DNA from: Ferruginibacter sp. | GTDB lineage: Bacteria; Bacteroidota; Bacteroidia; Chitinophagales; Chitinophagaceae | NCBI GenBank assembly: GCA_025351645.1 | Contig: JANXVN010000085.1 | Coordinates: 1-62,272 of the forward strand | DNA: 62,272 nt | Direction: 5' to 3' | Shown: positions 1 through 9,142 of the stretch, one piece after another | How the letters are laid out: every line of letters begins with the position of its first letter | How positions within the stretch are numbered: the stretch's first letter is position 1 | Position numbers and translations under genes: made by a program | Notes under the pieces: generated by a model | The model's database searches: none | What the model saw: the letters and a program-made list of their open reading frames with translations, nothing else | Told to the model about the DNA's origin: nothing

Positions 1-33
1 GATATTGTCAACTCCGCAAGCCTCCTGCCTTCT

Positions 34-1263
34 TTACATAATACTTTTAGGCTTTAGTTTCAGCTCCTTCAACTCGCCGTTACGCTTAACAATTATCCTG
101 ATGGTTTCTTTTACTGTTTGCAAAATATCTTTATACTGCATAATATTATTGCTAAAATTTTTATTGACGGCTATAATAATATCATCCTTTAAAATGCCCG
201 CTTTATCGGCCGGTGAGCCTTTTATAACACCATCTACTATTATAAGCCCATTAATATAATAGGTGGCCATACCAACGTAGGTGTAGTCAAACTGATCTGT
301 AAAGTGGCTGTTAGGCGATAGGTATATCTGCCTTTTGGGATAATTAACAATAAGGTTAAAGCGCCTTAAAAGATCGTTGCCCAGCAAGCCGCCTACTACA
401 GGGTAAGAGGTTACATTGTATTCATCGCTATACAAATAAGTAGGCACGTTGCGAAATTTGTACCGCCCTATCTGCACCCACTTTATTATAGTAATACGCA
501 TTTGGAGCTTGCCGCCCATGCCTTCTGCCTGTGTGTACAGCGGCTTGCGCTTCGATAACAAAATGCCGCTATCCTTCGCAAACTTCTCGCTTAATAAAAA
601 ACATAACCCCGCACCGGTATCAAAATAAAAATTAAAATCTATTTTCCTTTTATCTTTTATAGCCAAATTTTGTATGGGCAAGGTTGTAAAAATGGGGTTC
701 AGCAGGGCGCCTTCTTTAGGGTAAGCTATTTCGCCTGGCGAATACACTTCAATCATTGAACTATCAAAATTTATTTTTACAATGTAGCGCCTTAAAAAAC
801 TGTAACCAATAATGCCATCTATTTTTTGTCCGTACACACTAGTAAGCACGTCATAATCGTTTATATGAAAGTTTAGGTTGCTAACTTCTAACCCTGGAAA
901 ATAGAGTGTTTGGTTAAACGCAAACTTTACTTTGTGGCTATCGCCCATGCCGGTAATAACGGTATCGGTTTGGGTAAGGCTTATGTGGTGCTCGGCACAG
1001 GTAGATGAATCAAGCGAAATACCGCCGCTGCCAGTATCTAAAATAAAATTAAGCGAGTCTGGCAGGCTATTTAATTTAGCCCTTACCACCATTACGCCTC
1101 CGCTGTATTGCGTAAAGAGAAACTTAGTTAAAAATTTTGCTTTAGGTACAGGCGTAAGTATTTCCTGCGCAATGCAGGCTTGTGTAAAAAACAAGGGTAC
1201 CAACACGCAAATAATTTTTGTATGGCAATAATATTTATAAAAGATGTTTGAGTGGCAGGTCAT
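34..1263 (-). CDS. Retropepsin-like aspartyl protease with C-terminal PDZ domain
   Basis: A 409-residue exported protein with a hydrophobic N-terminus ending near residue 32 (LFFTQACIAQ). Two aspartyl-protease half-sites are visible: FILDTGSGG (Asp76) and FYFDTGAGL (Asp215), each in the hydrophobic-hydrophobic-DTG context of pepsin/retropepsin folds. A PDZ domain follows at about residues 325-405 (GSPADKAGILKDDIIIAVN). This two-lobe-plus-PDZ layout is common in Bacteroidota, where the proteins are presumed periplasmic or surface peptidases. Substrate is unknown. It is divergent from mqnC, about 145 bp away. The very long N-terminus before the signal core leaves the exact start uncertain. Confidence 0.85.
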   Translation of the reverse strand: MTCHSNIFYKYYCHTKIICVLVPLFFTQACIAQEILTPVPKAKFLTKFLFTQYSGGVMVVRAKLNSLPDSLNFILDTGSGGISLDSSTCAEHHISLTQTDTVITGMGDSHKVKFAFNQTLYFPGLEVSNLNFHINDYDVLTSVYGQKIDGIIGYSFLRRYIVKINFDSSMIEVYSPGEIAYPKEGALLNPIFTTLPIQNLAIKDKRKIDFNFYFDTGAGLCFLLSEKFAKDSGILLSKRKPLYTQAEGMGGKLQMRITIIKWVQIGRYKFRNVPTYLYSDEYNVTSYPVVGGLLGNDLLRRFNLIVNYPKRQIYLSPNSHFTDQFDYTYVGMATYYINGLIIVDGVIKGSPADKAGILKDDIIIAVNKNFSNNIMQYKDILQTVKETIRIIVKRNGELKELKLKPKSIM

Positions 1264-1377
1264 CTGGCAATCGTATTTGAAGATGTTTTTTTATAGCATT
1301 AGTTAGTAAAATCTTCTGGTGTGTTGCAAGCAGCCTTTATTTTCTTTACCCATTTTAAATATACAACCTAATGGGTG

Positions 1378-1385
1378 TAATTTTG
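1378..1385 (+). promoter_or_regulatory. Candidate Bacteroidota -7 box upstream of mqnC
   Basis: TAATTTTG fits the Bacteroidota TAnnTTTG -7 consensus and lies 24 bp before the ATG at 1409. No clear TTTG -33 box is visible at the usual spacing, so this is only a candidate. Confidence 0.35.
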
Positions 1386-1408
1386 TTACTTATTATTCAA
1401 ACGGTTTT

Positions 1409-2533
1409 ATGGAATTAAATGATTTGTACAAAAGAGCACTAGACTTTGAATTTTTAACTGTAGAAGAAGGCGTATTTTTATTTGAGCATGCCCCATTGGC
1501 AGAATTAATGTACGTGGCCAACGAGCTGAGGATAAAACAAGTGCCGCATGGCAAGGTTACCTGGATAATTGACAGGAACGTAAACACCACCAACGTATGT
1601 ATTGCCAACTGCAAGTTTTGCAATTTTTATCGCATACCCGGCCATCCGGACGCATACATTACCGATATTGAAACCTACAAAAGGAAAATAGACGAAACCT
1701 TTCGCTACGGCGGTGAGCAATTGTTACTGCAAGGCGGGCACCACCCGGGGCTTGGGCTTAGTTATTACGTACAGTTGTTTAAAGAATTAAAAAGCCTGTA
1801 CCCTAATTTAAAGCTGCACACCCTAGGGCCTCCAGAAGTGGCGCACATTACTAAATTAGAAAAAAGTACCCATCGGGAAGTTTTGATGGCATTGAAAGAA
1901 GCAGGGCTAGACAGTATGCCTGGCCCAGGAGCAGAAATACTTACTGATAGGGTTAGGCGCCTGATTAGCAAAGGCAAATGCGGCAGCCAGGAATGGCTTG
2001 ATATTATGCATATAGCCCACGAGCTTGACCTTACAACCAGCGCCACCATGATGTTTGGGCATGTAGAAACCATTACCGAACGTTTTGAACATTTAGCCAA
2101 ATTAAGGGAAGTACAAAGCCGCAAGCCGGCAAATGCAAAAGGGTTCCTCGCTTTTATTCCATGGACTTTTCAGGATGTTGATACGCTTTTAAGTAAAATA
2201 CGCGGCGTACATAATTTAACCACCGCAGAAGAATACATCCGCATGATTGCCATGAGCCGCATTATGTTGCCAAACGTAAAAAATATACAAGCCAGCTGGT
2301 TAACTGTCGGCAAAAAAACCGCACAGCTTTGCCTTAATGCCGGAGCTAACGATTTTGGCAGCATTATGATTGAAGAAAATGTAGTAAGCGCAGCCGGTGC
2401 GCCACATCGGTTTACGGCAAAAGGTATTCAGGATGCCATCCGTGAGGCTGGCTTTGAACCTCAATTGCGCAACCAGCAATATGAGTTCCGCAAAATGCCA
2501 GTGGCCATGGAAGAGCAAGTAATCAATTATTAA
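1409..2533 (+). CDS. mqnC: Cyclic dehypoxanthinyl futalosine synthase (menaquinone, futalosine pathway)
   Basis: A radical SAM enzyme of 374 residues when started at the ATG at 1409; an in-frame ATG at 1319 gives a non-conserved extension. The motif NVCIANCKFCNFYR places the [4Fe-4S] cysteines at 64, 68 and 71 (CxxxCxxC). The preceding IIDRNVNTTN and the later GLDSMPGPGAEIL are typical of MqnC rather than MqnE. MqnC cyclises dehypoxanthine futalosine on the way to 1,4-dihydroxy-6-naphthoate, so this organism probably makes menaquinone by the futalosine route. No other mqn gene is in the window. DUF3817 follows 22 bp downstream and may be co-transcribed. Confidence 0.93.
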   Translation: MELNDLYKRALDFEFLTVEEGVFLFEHAPLAELMYVANELRIKQVPHGKVTWIIDRNVNTTNVCIANCKFCNFYRIPGHPDAYITDIETYKRKIDETFRYGGEQLLLQGGHHPGLGLSYYVQLFKELKSLYPNLKLHTLGPPEVAHITKLEKSTHREVLMALKEAGLDSMPGPGAEILTDRVRRLISKGKCGSQEWLDIMHIAHELDLTTSATMMFGHVETITERFEHLAKLREVQSRKPANAKGFLAFIPWTFQDVDTLLSKIRGVHNLTTAEEYIRMIAMSRIMLPNVKNIQASWLTVGKKTAQLCLNAGANDFGSIMIEENVVSAAGAPHRFTAKGIQDAIREAGFEPQLRNQQYEFRKMPVAMEEQVINY

Positions 2534-2555
2534 TTTTAAGCCTGCCAATATTTGT

Positions 2556-2885
2556 ATGGATAAAACCCCCAATCAAAAGCTGCTGCACCGTTTCAGGATA
2601 ATCGGCATTGTAGAAGGTATTTCGTTTTTAGTGCTGCTGCTAATTGCAATGCCGCTAAAATATATGCTCCATTTACCACAGCCGGTTAAATATGTGGGAT
2701 GGCTGCATGGCATACTTTTCATAAGTTATATCTATCTGCTAGTTGAGGTAGCTGTCACATTTAAAAAAAGCTTCGGCTGGTGCTTTAAAAGTTTTATCGC
2801 TGCGTTTTTGCCATTCGGCACATTTGTAACAGATAAGCAATTAAAAAAAGAAGAACTAACTTTAAAAGAGCAAGCAAGTATTTAA
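2556..2885 (+). CDS. DUF3817 small integral membrane protein
   Basis: 109 residues with about three hydrophobic segments (near 15-35, 44-65 and 74-92). The pattern IVEGISFLVLL near the N-terminus and VGWLHGILF in the middle is typical of the DUF3817 family of small inner-membrane proteins, whose function is unknown. It lies 22 bp after mqnC on the same strand and is probably in the same transcript. The lysine-rich C-terminal tail is likely cytoplasmic. Confidence 0.8.
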   Translation: MDKTPNQKLLHRFRIIGIVEGISFLVLLLIAMPLKYMLHLPQPVKYVGWLHGILFISYIYLLVEVAVTFKKSFGWCFKSFIAAFLPFGTFVTDKQLKKEELTLKEQASI

Positions 2886-2974
2886 TATTGACTATTTAGA
2901 AATAATTTGTAAGATTATGGGTAAGCTGCAATAACTTATTTTTTTACAAACACATTTATTTTGTTCTGTCAAAC

Positions 2975-3406
2975 ATGAAAAACCGGTTAAAATATTACTG
3001 TTCTGCTTGCTATCCGTTACTTTTATAAGCTGCCACAGGGATACAAAAAGCATCGCCAAAGAGCAGCTAAAAATCAGCCATCTATTTCTTATTTACACGA
3101 TACTTTCCGTTTAGAATATGCAGAGAATACCGGCGCAGCCTTAAACCTTGGCAATAGCCTGCCAGCAGCCGCCAGCTTTTGGCTGTTTAGTATGCTGCCA
3201 TTGGCAGTAATGGTTGGCTTGTTTACTTACACAATAAAAAATGCCCTCCAAATGAGCTTTATGAAGGTGTTTTCGCTCGCCTTAATTTCAGCGGTGGCAT
3301 AGGCAACATCATCGACCGCATTGCATTTAACCGCCACGTTACCGATTTTATGATACTCAATTTTAAAAGCAGGGCATATGTACGATATTGGCAAACCAGG
3401 GGTTGA
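2975..3406 (+). pseudogene. lspA: Decayed lipoprotein signal peptidase (signal peptidase II)
   Basis: LspA hallmarks are recognisable but spread over three reading frames. Frame 2 gives MKNR. Frame 1 gives LLSVTFISCHRDTKSIAKEQL from about 2989. Frame 0 gives LEYAENTGAALNLG (the NxGA motif) and membrane segments from about 3072. Frame 2 again, from about 3284, gives FSGGIGNIIDR and HVTDFM, which contain both catalytic aspartates. At least three frameshifts are needed, and the normal C-terminal FNxAD segment is not found. LspA matures lipoproteins in the inner membrane. Since many intact lipoproteins are encoded nearby, a working copy must exist elsewhere. Confidence 0.75.
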
Positions 3407-3761
3407 TTATACAACGGAAGAAAGTATTGAAAAGCTTAATCCTGTTTTTGTTCCAAACAACAATAACAACACTATAAAAAACCTCCCCAATTTTAGTAAA
3501 GCTGATAGTGCAATGGTGATAGGAAATAATTTAAAAGTAAATCTGGGGCTTGTGTGGGGCCTCAATACAGCTGCGTTTGAACAAGATTTCCTGAGTTACT
3601 TTACATTAAAATTTAAATCTTTACAACTCAATTTTAAGGTGTTTAGTATATATGAAATCGGCCTTGATAATTTTAAACAACTAAACATCCCTGAAACAGA
3701 TAATGATATCCTTGCCTTTGTGTACCAACAAAATTTATATCCGGTATTCCGAAAACAATAA
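3378..3761 (+). CDS. Hypothetical protein, possibly debris beside the lspA remnant
   Basis: An open frame of 127 residues that overlaps the end of the lspA remnant in a different frame. No family was recognised. It has a polar stretch (NNNNN near residues 28-32), no signal peptide and no membrane segment. Residues 45-127 look protein-like, with mixed hydrophobic and aromatic positions, but the start lies inside decayed sequence. It may be the tail of a larger broken gene rather than an independent one. Confidence 0.3.
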   Translation: MYDIGKPGVDYTTEESIEKLNPVFVPNNNNNTIKNLPNFSKADSAMVIGNNLKVNLGLVWGLNTAAFEQDFLSYFTLKFKSLQLNFKVFSIYEIGLDNFKQLNIPETDNDILAFVYQQNLYPVFRKQ

Positions 3762-3844
3762 TGTAGGTAAAATAATTTCGTAAGCCTTGCTGATAGTTGT
3801 TTCATTGGTGTTTCATCCTACAAAACAACTACATTTTATTACCT

Positions 3845-5308
3845 CTATAACACCAACGTAACAATAGAATGTGGCTTACTAACATACTCCGCCGCTTTGC
3901 CTTTAATCCATAACTGAACAGGGCTTGTCAGGCTGCCGGTGTTCATCACCACCACAGCTATTTTACCATCGGGATTTAAAAATGCGGTTGTCAATAAATG
4001 GCTGCGACTAGCAACGCTGCTAATTCTTTTTGCACCGGGGCGTATAAATTTAGAGAACTGCCCGATGTAGTAATAAGCACTTGTATAAATTAGTTCGCCG
4101 GTTGTTGTGTTGGCATGTACTGGTGCAAAGCAATAGTTGCCGACATGGTTGGGCCCTCCTTTTTCATCCAGCAAAATGTTCCAGTCTGTCCAGCCTACAG
4201 TGCCGTTGTTAAAGTCGTTTATCATGCTGCGCCCGTAGCGTTCGCCCAATGCCCAGCTATTAATTTGTTCGGGAATAAATTTTTCTGCGCAGCCTTCGGT
4301 GAACATAATATTCTTGTCTGGCCATGCTTCGTGTACCCTTGCAACATTATCATATAGTTCGCTACCGCCGCTCCAGCTTTCGTACCAATGAAAACCTATG
4401 CCCCAGGCATATTTAGCCGCTTCGGGGTCGCTAAAAATTACGTCTGCACGCTGGTACATCAGGTCGCGGTTATGGTCCCACACAATAATTTTCTTATCAC
4501 TTAAGCCATCTTTTGCCAATGTTGGGCCAAGGTAATTTTTTAAAAAATCCCTTTCCATTTCGGCAGTGTACACGCAGCTTTCCCAGCGTTGGGTTGCCAT
4601 CGGTTCGTTTTGTACAGAAAGGCCCCAAATTGGCATGCCTTCTTTTTCATATTCATGTATAAACTTGCCATAATAGTTTGCCCATGGCTGATAAAACTTT
4701 GCCAGCAAATGGCCCCCGTGCAATTTATCATTGTTGTCTTTCATCCAGGCTGGCGGCGTCCATGGGCTCACAAACATGGTAAGCTTTCCACCGGCAGCGG
4801 CAATAGCTTGCTTAATCAGCGGTATGCGAAATTGCTTATCGTGTGCCACATTAAAAGATTGCAGGCTGCTATCTTTATCGGCCACATAATTATAATCGTC
4901 GCTGCTAAAATCGCTGCTGCCAATGCTTGTGCGTGCCAGGGTATAGCCAATGCCTTTTGTGGTATCGTAGTAGGCTTGTAAAAATTGCTGCTGTTTATCT
5001 TTCGGTAACTTAGCAAAAACTTCGGCGGCTGCATCTGTTATAGCACCACCAATACCGAGGAACGGCTGAAAGGTTTTATCAGGGTCTACAAACACGCAAA
5101 CCTGCGTTTCAACCGGCTGTGGCAAATCTTTAAACTGCAAAGTGTCTGTAGCGGCAATCCTTAAATTGGTGCTATCCGCAGTGGTATAAACAATTACTTT
5201 TTTCCCTCCGGGGATAAAGGTATTTCCAGTTGTTGCAGTATTAGTTTTAGGGGCAAAATTACAGCTTGCCAACATCAACAGCAGTATTGCGAAACAATTA
5301 TTTTTCAT
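3845..5308 (-). CDS. GH30-family glucosylceramidase-like lipoprotein
   Basis: 487 residues. A lipoprotein signal ends in LMLASC (Cys16). The GH30 (beta/alpha)8 domain shows GIGGAITDAAA (85-95), ARTSIGSSDFS and WTPPAWMKDN. The general acid/base is in VQNEP (Glu235) and the nucleophile in MFTEG (Glu338). GH30 enzymes hydrolyse beta-glucosidic, beta-1,6-glucan or related bonds; the exact substrate cannot be read here. A C-terminal beta-sandwich follows (about 420-487). It is the second gene of a tandem GH30 pair, 21 bp downstream of the first, so the two are almost certainly co-transcribed. Confidence 0.92.
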   Translation of the reverse strand: MKNNCFAILLLMLASCNFAPKTNTATTGNTFIPGGKKVIVYTTADSTNLRIAATDTLQFKDLPQPVETQVCVFVDPDKTFQPFLGIGGAITDAAAEVFAKLPKDKQQQFLQAYYDTTKGIGYTLARTSIGSSDFSSDDYNYVADKDSSLQSFNVAHDKQFRIPLIKQAIAAAGGKLTMFVSPWTPPAWMKDNNDKLHGGHLLAKFYQPWANYYGKFIHEYEKEGMPIWGLSVQNEPMATQRWESCVYTAEMERDFLKNYLGPTLAKDGLSDKKIIVWDHNRDLMYQRADVIFSDPEAAKYAWGIGFHWYESWSGGSELYDNVARVHEAWPDKNIMFTEGCAEKFIPEQINSWALGERYGRSMINDFNNGTVGWTDWNILLDEKGGPNHVGNYCFAPVHANTTTGELIYTSAYYYIGQFSKFIRPGAKRISSVASRSHLLTTAFLNPDGKIAVVVMNTGSLTSPVQLWIKGKAAEYVSKPHSIVTLVL

Positions 5309-5329
5309 AAATTTTTTTTTATAGATTGA

Positions 5330-6796
5330 TTACCAAATATAAGTACCCACACCACCAGCGGGCAATGACGCAATTACCCATTTGCCATTAAACTTAATAT
5401 TGAAAACACTGCCATTGCCGCCATCGTTTTCGGCTATCAATATTTTTTTTCCAGAAGGTGTTTTAAAAGCAACGGTTTGTAAGTCGCCACTAACATTGCT
5501 GCCAATACGTACCGAGCCAGCCGGTACAAATTTAGACGCATGGGCTATAATATAGTAGCCCACATTTCTCTGTATGCTACTGCCATTAATAGTTAGGGCG
5601 CCTTTGCAAGTGCTGCATCCACCATTTGTATGCGGGCTAAAAGCGGCATCATTGGCAAGGTTCCATTCCAGCGCATTGCGGCTCCAGTTGCGCATGCTGC
5701 CTATCACTACATTTTTTAAATGCCATTTAAGGTCGCCTGCAAAATCGCCTGTTGATGCAGTGTATTGTTCAGTAAAATAAATATTTTTATTGGGGAAAGA
5801 AAAGTGCACAGCTGATAAAGCACTAATATTACCAGCATATAAATGAAAGGCAGCACCATCAACAAAAGCAGCAGCGCCTGCGTCGTTTAAAATAGTTGTA
5901 GGGTATTGAGGCACATCGCAATTATGGTCCCACACAATAATTTTTGTGGTAAGGTTAGCAGCCTTTAATGCAGGCCCTAAACTACCCCTAACAAAGTCTG
6001 CTTCCTGTACGGCCGTAACCACCATGCTGGGCGTATTGTTAGCATTCAGCGGTTCGTTTTGCGGCGTTATGGCATCAATCGTAATGCCTTGCGCTTTCAT
6101 TTGCTGTAGGTATTTTACAAAGTATTGTGCATATACATTGTAATATTTTGGCTGTAGGCTGCCGGCAGTAAAACTGTTGTTATCCTTCATCCAAACAGGG
6201 GCGCTCCAGGGCGTAGCTACTATTTTTATGTTTGGGTTGATGGCGATTATTTGTTTTAACAGCGGTATTAAATCAACATCGTTTGCCAATAAATTAAAAT
6301 TGGTTAAGGTGGTATCTGTTAAGCCAGCTACCATATCATCGTAGGTAAAAGTAGTAGCACTTAAATCTGATGCGCCAATGCTAATGCGTAAGTAACTTAC
6401 GCCAATGCTTGTTTCGGCACTGCCAAATAATTCATTTAACAGGCCCGCTTTATCAGCACTGTTTAAACCGTTGATGAGCATTGCGCTTCCGCCTGTAAGT
6501 GTGTAGCCGAAACCATCTACCGTTTGCATTGTTTGTGTGGTATCTACTTCAATATTTGTATAACTGTTAACTGTGGTAATAAAAGAAAGGATATCGGCCT
6601 GCTTTTTTAGCAATACGGACTGGTCGCCCTTTGTTAACCAAAATTCAACATCGTTAGTGCCTGTTACCGGAGGCGTTACTGGTGGCACAACAACCGGTGG
6701 GGTAACTGAGCCTGTACCCGTACTGCTTTTGCTGCAACTGATAAAAAAGATAATGGTACAGTAAAAAAATAGGAATGTAATTTTTTTAACCTTCAT
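5330..6796 (-). CDS. GH30-family glycoside hydrolase lipoprotein with proline linker
   Basis: 488 residues. Lipobox FFISC (Cys21), then a Thr/Pro/Val-rich linker (about 30-46), then a GH30 catalytic domain. Visible are VDGFGYTLTGGSA (93-105), LRISIGASDLS, PWSAPVWMKDN, acid/base Glu248 in QNEP, and probable nucleophile Glu343 in YFTEQ. It resembles its downstream neighbour but is clearly diverged, so the pair may split related substrates. Its start overlaps the 3' end of the truncated thioredoxin-like gene by 11 bp. Confidence 0.92.
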   Translation of the reverse strand: MKVKKITFLFFYCTIIFFISCSKSSTGTGSVTPPVVVPPVTPPVTGTNDVEFWLTKGDQSVLLKKQADILSFITTVNSYTNIEVDTTQTMQTVDGFGYTLTGGSAMLINGLNSADKAGLLNELFGSAETSIGVSYLRISIGASDLSATTFTYDDMVAGLTDTTLTNFNLLANDVDLIPLLKQIIAINPNIKIVATPWSAPVWMKDNNSFTAGSLQPKYYNVYAQYFVKYLQQMKAQGITIDAITPQNEPLNANNTPSMVVTAVQEADFVRGSLGPALKAANLTTKIIVWDHNCDVPQYPTTILNDAGAAAFVDGAAFHLYAGNISALSAVHFSFPNKNIYFTEQYTASTGDFAGDLKWHLKNVVIGSMRNWSRNALEWNLANDAAFSPHTNGGCSTCKGALTINGSSIQRNVGYYIIAHASKFVPAGSVRIGSNVSGDLQTVAFKTPSGKKILIAENDGGNGSVFNIKFNGKWVIASLPAGGVGTYIW

Positions 6797-7190
6797 AAAT
6801 GTAGTTTAATATGGCGAAAAGAGTGTGATGAAAATGGCTTTCTGGGTGCATTTTTGTACGTGGTATGTCGCCCATTTCCTGTAGTTTAAAAAAACGTGGC
6901 AATATAAATTGTGTATCCTCACACCAGGTGCCGCTAAAAATTATAAACTGCAGCTTTTGCGTAGCTGCTTTTTTAAAAGCTGCTACCAGGGAGGTATCTG
7001 GCGAATAGGCGTTTTTATTTGGTGTGTACCATGTAGTAAAACTGGTATCGTTTTCAATGATTGCTTTGCTGATGGTGCCTTGTAAAACCTTTACTTTCGG
7101 GTTTTCAAGCTCTTTACTAACCACATAACCACTTTGCGCCTGTGCCAGATAGCCAGCCATCAACAAACAAAAAACTATACCAACCTTCAT
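6786..7190 (-). CDS. Truncated thioredoxin-like secreted protein
   Basis: 134 residues with a signal peptide (to about residue 18). The segment FIIFSGTWCEDTQFILPRFF matches the beta-strand and active-site helix of Bacteroidota thioredoxin-family proteins with a WCxDT motif, which have one conserved cysteine here instead of CxxC. Family members usually run about 60 residues further and include the cis-Pro strand. Here the sequence ends in an unrelated tail (HFHHTLFAILNYIYEG) that overlaps the following GH30 start. This suggests a deletion joined the thioredoxin gene to the GH30 operon. It may be non-functional. Confidence 0.6.
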   Translation of the reverse strand: MKVGIVFCLLMAGYLAQAQSGYVVSKELENPKVKVLQGTISKAIIENDTSFTTWYTPNKNAYSPDTSLVAAFKKAATQKLQFIIFSGTWCEDTQFILPRFFKLQEMGDIPRTKMHPESHFHHTLFAILNYIYEG

Positions 7191-7223
7191 AACTATCTTT
7201 TAAAAATTAAGTAATAATCAACG

Positions 7224-7748
7224 CTATAAATTCTCTTTCAATTCCCTCAAAAAACTTTTTATCCTTTTTAAAGATTCTATCATTGCAAATTTTTCATCTG
7301 CTTTCTTATTGTTCTTAATAAAATCTTTGGCTCCTTCCATGGTATATTTCCGCTCCCGCATCAGGTGATAAATAAGCTGGATATTCTTGATATCTTCCGG
7401 CCTAAAAAACCTATCGCCTTTACCATTCTTCTTTGGCTTCAATACATCAAATTCATTTTCCCACAGGCGCAGCAACGATTGGTTTACCTTAAACATGGCA
7501 GCTACTTTGCCAATTGAATAATATGATTTTTGAAATAGTATTTCATCAGCAGGTATATCCAGTAAATCCACGCCGGCACTCATCTCCTTTAAGCTTTTCC
7601 GTCCTCTGGTGCTTTTAATCTTAGGTACCGTAACGGCAGTTGGCAAAACAATTATGGTTTCCTTTTTTTTCACAGCAATCTTTGGCGGCAATGGTGGCTG
7701 CTGCGGCAAATCGTCAAAATCAAATGCTATTTGTGTCTGGTCGCCCAT
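7224..7748 (-). CDS. MerR-family transcriptional regulator
   Basis: 174 residues. A basic, proline-rich, probably disordered N-terminus (1-70) precedes a MerR-type winged HTH (about 75-145: YYSIGKVAAMFKVNQSLLRLWENEF, then FRPEDIKNIQLIYHLM). This is the layout of the conserved Bacteroidota MerR proteins that sit beside M23 peptidase genes. There are no C-terminal ligand-binding cysteines. It lies 62 bp downstream of the M23 gene on the same strand. The target is unknown; an envelope-linked role is inferred only from position. Confidence 0.85.
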   Translation of the reverse strand: MGDQTQIAFDFDDLPQQPPLPPKIAVKKKETIIVLPTAVTVPKIKSTRGRKSLKEMSAGVDLLDIPADEILFQKSYYSIGKVAAMFKVNQSLLRLWENEFDVLKPKKNGKGDRFFRPEDIKNIQLIYHLMRERKYTMEGAKDFIKNNKKADEKFAMIESLKRIKSFLRELKENL

Positions 7749-7810
7749 GTATAAAAAGATGTAATAAAAATAAGCCTAATCTTTATAATATTTGTTACAG
7801 TAATACTGTT

Positions 7811-8791
7811 TTAATCAAAACTTTTCGCACTGCCTGTAGCAGCAATTTTCAGCACACGGTCGTACTGCTCCGCATTTAAATCATTAAAGAAAAAGTAAAC
7901 AGGGTCAACCGGCCTTCCATTAATATGTACTTCGTAATGGCAATGCGGACCAGTACTTGCGCCTGTAGTGCCCACCCAGCCTATCACTTCGCCACGTTTT
8001 ACATGCTGCCCTACCCTTGCTTTTATACGTACCATGTGCATATACACGGTTTCATACCCATAGCCATGGTTGATTATAACATGATTGCCCGTACCCGAAC
8101 CTTCGCCTGCAACTGCTACAGTACCATCGCCGGTTGCATAAATTGGCGTGCCTTGCGGCGCAGTAAAATCGAGCCCATTGTGCATTTTTGGTATGCCATA
8201 AATGGGATGTATGCGAAAGCCAAATCCGCTGGCGATCCTTGTAAGGTCTTTGTTGCTTACAGGTTGTATGGCGGGTATACTAGCCAATTTATTTTCCTGG
8301 TTGTTGATGAGCTTCTCAATAGCATCATAACTATTTTCCTGGTAGGCCACCCTTGCGCTTATATTGTTCAGGTCCAGCATAATGGTTTTGCTCAACGCAT
8401 CATCGGTCATAATATTTACCTTCTCCAGCTCTTTCGATTTTTCCTGCAGTTTTGCCCTGGCACTATCCGGTAAAGGGTTAGCCTCAAAAATGGAACGGTA
8501 AACTTCATTGTCTCTTTTTTCCAGCTCAGCCATTTGTTGCTGCAACGTTGCTACTTTATCGCCGAGCGTACTATAGTTATCTTTAATGGCATCGTATTTC
8601 AATTTAGATTCCCTATCAGTAGGCTTTGGGATAAACTTAGTGTACAACGAAATTACCAGCGTACAACTAACCAGCAGCGCAGAAAGAAACCCAAATATCC
8701 GCAACAGCTTTACCCTAAAAGGCGTTACCAGCTTTTCGTAGCGGAGCGTATTGGTGTTATAGTAGTATTTAATTTTTTTCATTAAAGCCAA
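7811..8791 (-). CDS. Membrane-anchored M23 metallopeptidase (murein endopeptidase)
   Basis: 326 residues. One N-terminal membrane helix (about 30-51) is followed by a coiled coil (about 65-170) and a LytM/M23 domain (about 190-305). Zinc ligands are visible as HNGLD (His204, Asp208) and HCH (His283, His285), with YMHM (His252) as the further conserved histidine. M23 enzymes cut peptidoglycan cross-bridges in the periplasm. The coiled coil suggests a regulator or activator-docked form such as those found in division or elongation hydrolases. It is divergent from alaS. The start may instead be the Met at 8782. Confidence 0.9.
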   Translation of the reverse strand: MALMKKIKYYYNTNTLRYEKLVTPFRVKLLRIFGFLSALLVSCTLVISLYTKFIPKPTDRESKLKYDAIKDNYSTLGDKVATLQQQMAELEKRDNEVYRSIFEANPLPDSARAKLQEKSKELEKVNIMTDDALSKTIMLDLNNISARVAYQENSYDAIEKLINNQENKLASIPAIQPVSNKDLTRIASGFGFRIHPIYGIPKMHNGLDFTAPQGTPIYATGDGTVAVAGEGSGTGNHVIINHGYGYETVYMHMVRIKARVGQHVKRGEVIGWVGTTGASTGPHCHYEVHINGRPVDPVYFFFNDLNAEQYDRVLKIAATGSAKSFD

Positions 8792-8964
8792 GCCACAAAA
8801 GGCTTTTTAATTTATCTCTTAAAAAGGTTACTATAAATTAGCCTGTAAAATACTGTTTTTTTATTTGGCAGCAACAAGGCCATCGCATGTTGGTATTATA
8901 GCCTTTTACACAAATTTTCTTCTTTCAATGATTGATGAAGACTGTTAACGGATAGGCTTTTCCT

Positions 8965-8972
8965 TACCTTTG
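8965..8972 (+). promoter_or_regulatory. Candidate alaS promoter (TACCTTTG)
   Basis: TACCTTTG matches TAnnTTTG and lies about 170 bp before the alaS start. A weak TT-rich -33 candidate sits near 8944. If real, the alaS leader would contain the mobile element at 9009-9100. Confidence 0.4.
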
Positions 8973-9008
8973 CGCCACAGTTTTTTAAAGAGCTTACAAA
9001 TATAGATT

Positions 9009-9100
9009 CAATGCCGTTAAGTTAAGGAATTTATATGTTTGTCTTTACCTCACCCTAACCCTCTCCAAAGGAGAGGAAAGGGTTTAACTTAACGGCATTG
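9009..9100 (+). mobile_element. MITE-like element copy 1 (92 bp, perfect 10-bp duplication)
   Basis: Terminal inverted repeats CAATGCCGTTAAGTTAA and its complement bound a core with the palindrome CTCTCCAAAGGAGAG. It is flanked by perfect direct repeats AATATAGATT at 8999-9008 and 9101-9110. It lies in the leader of alaS. There is no coding capacity, so it would move only in trans. Confidence 0.85.
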
Positions 9101-9142
9101 AATATAGATTGATAAATTAAATAACCCAAAATACAAAGGTTT

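Noticed and set aside
5..259. An 84-residue plus-strand frame at the window start
   Set aside because: It lies antisense to the PDZ domain of the aspartyl protease and its hydrophobic composition is a by-product of that strand.
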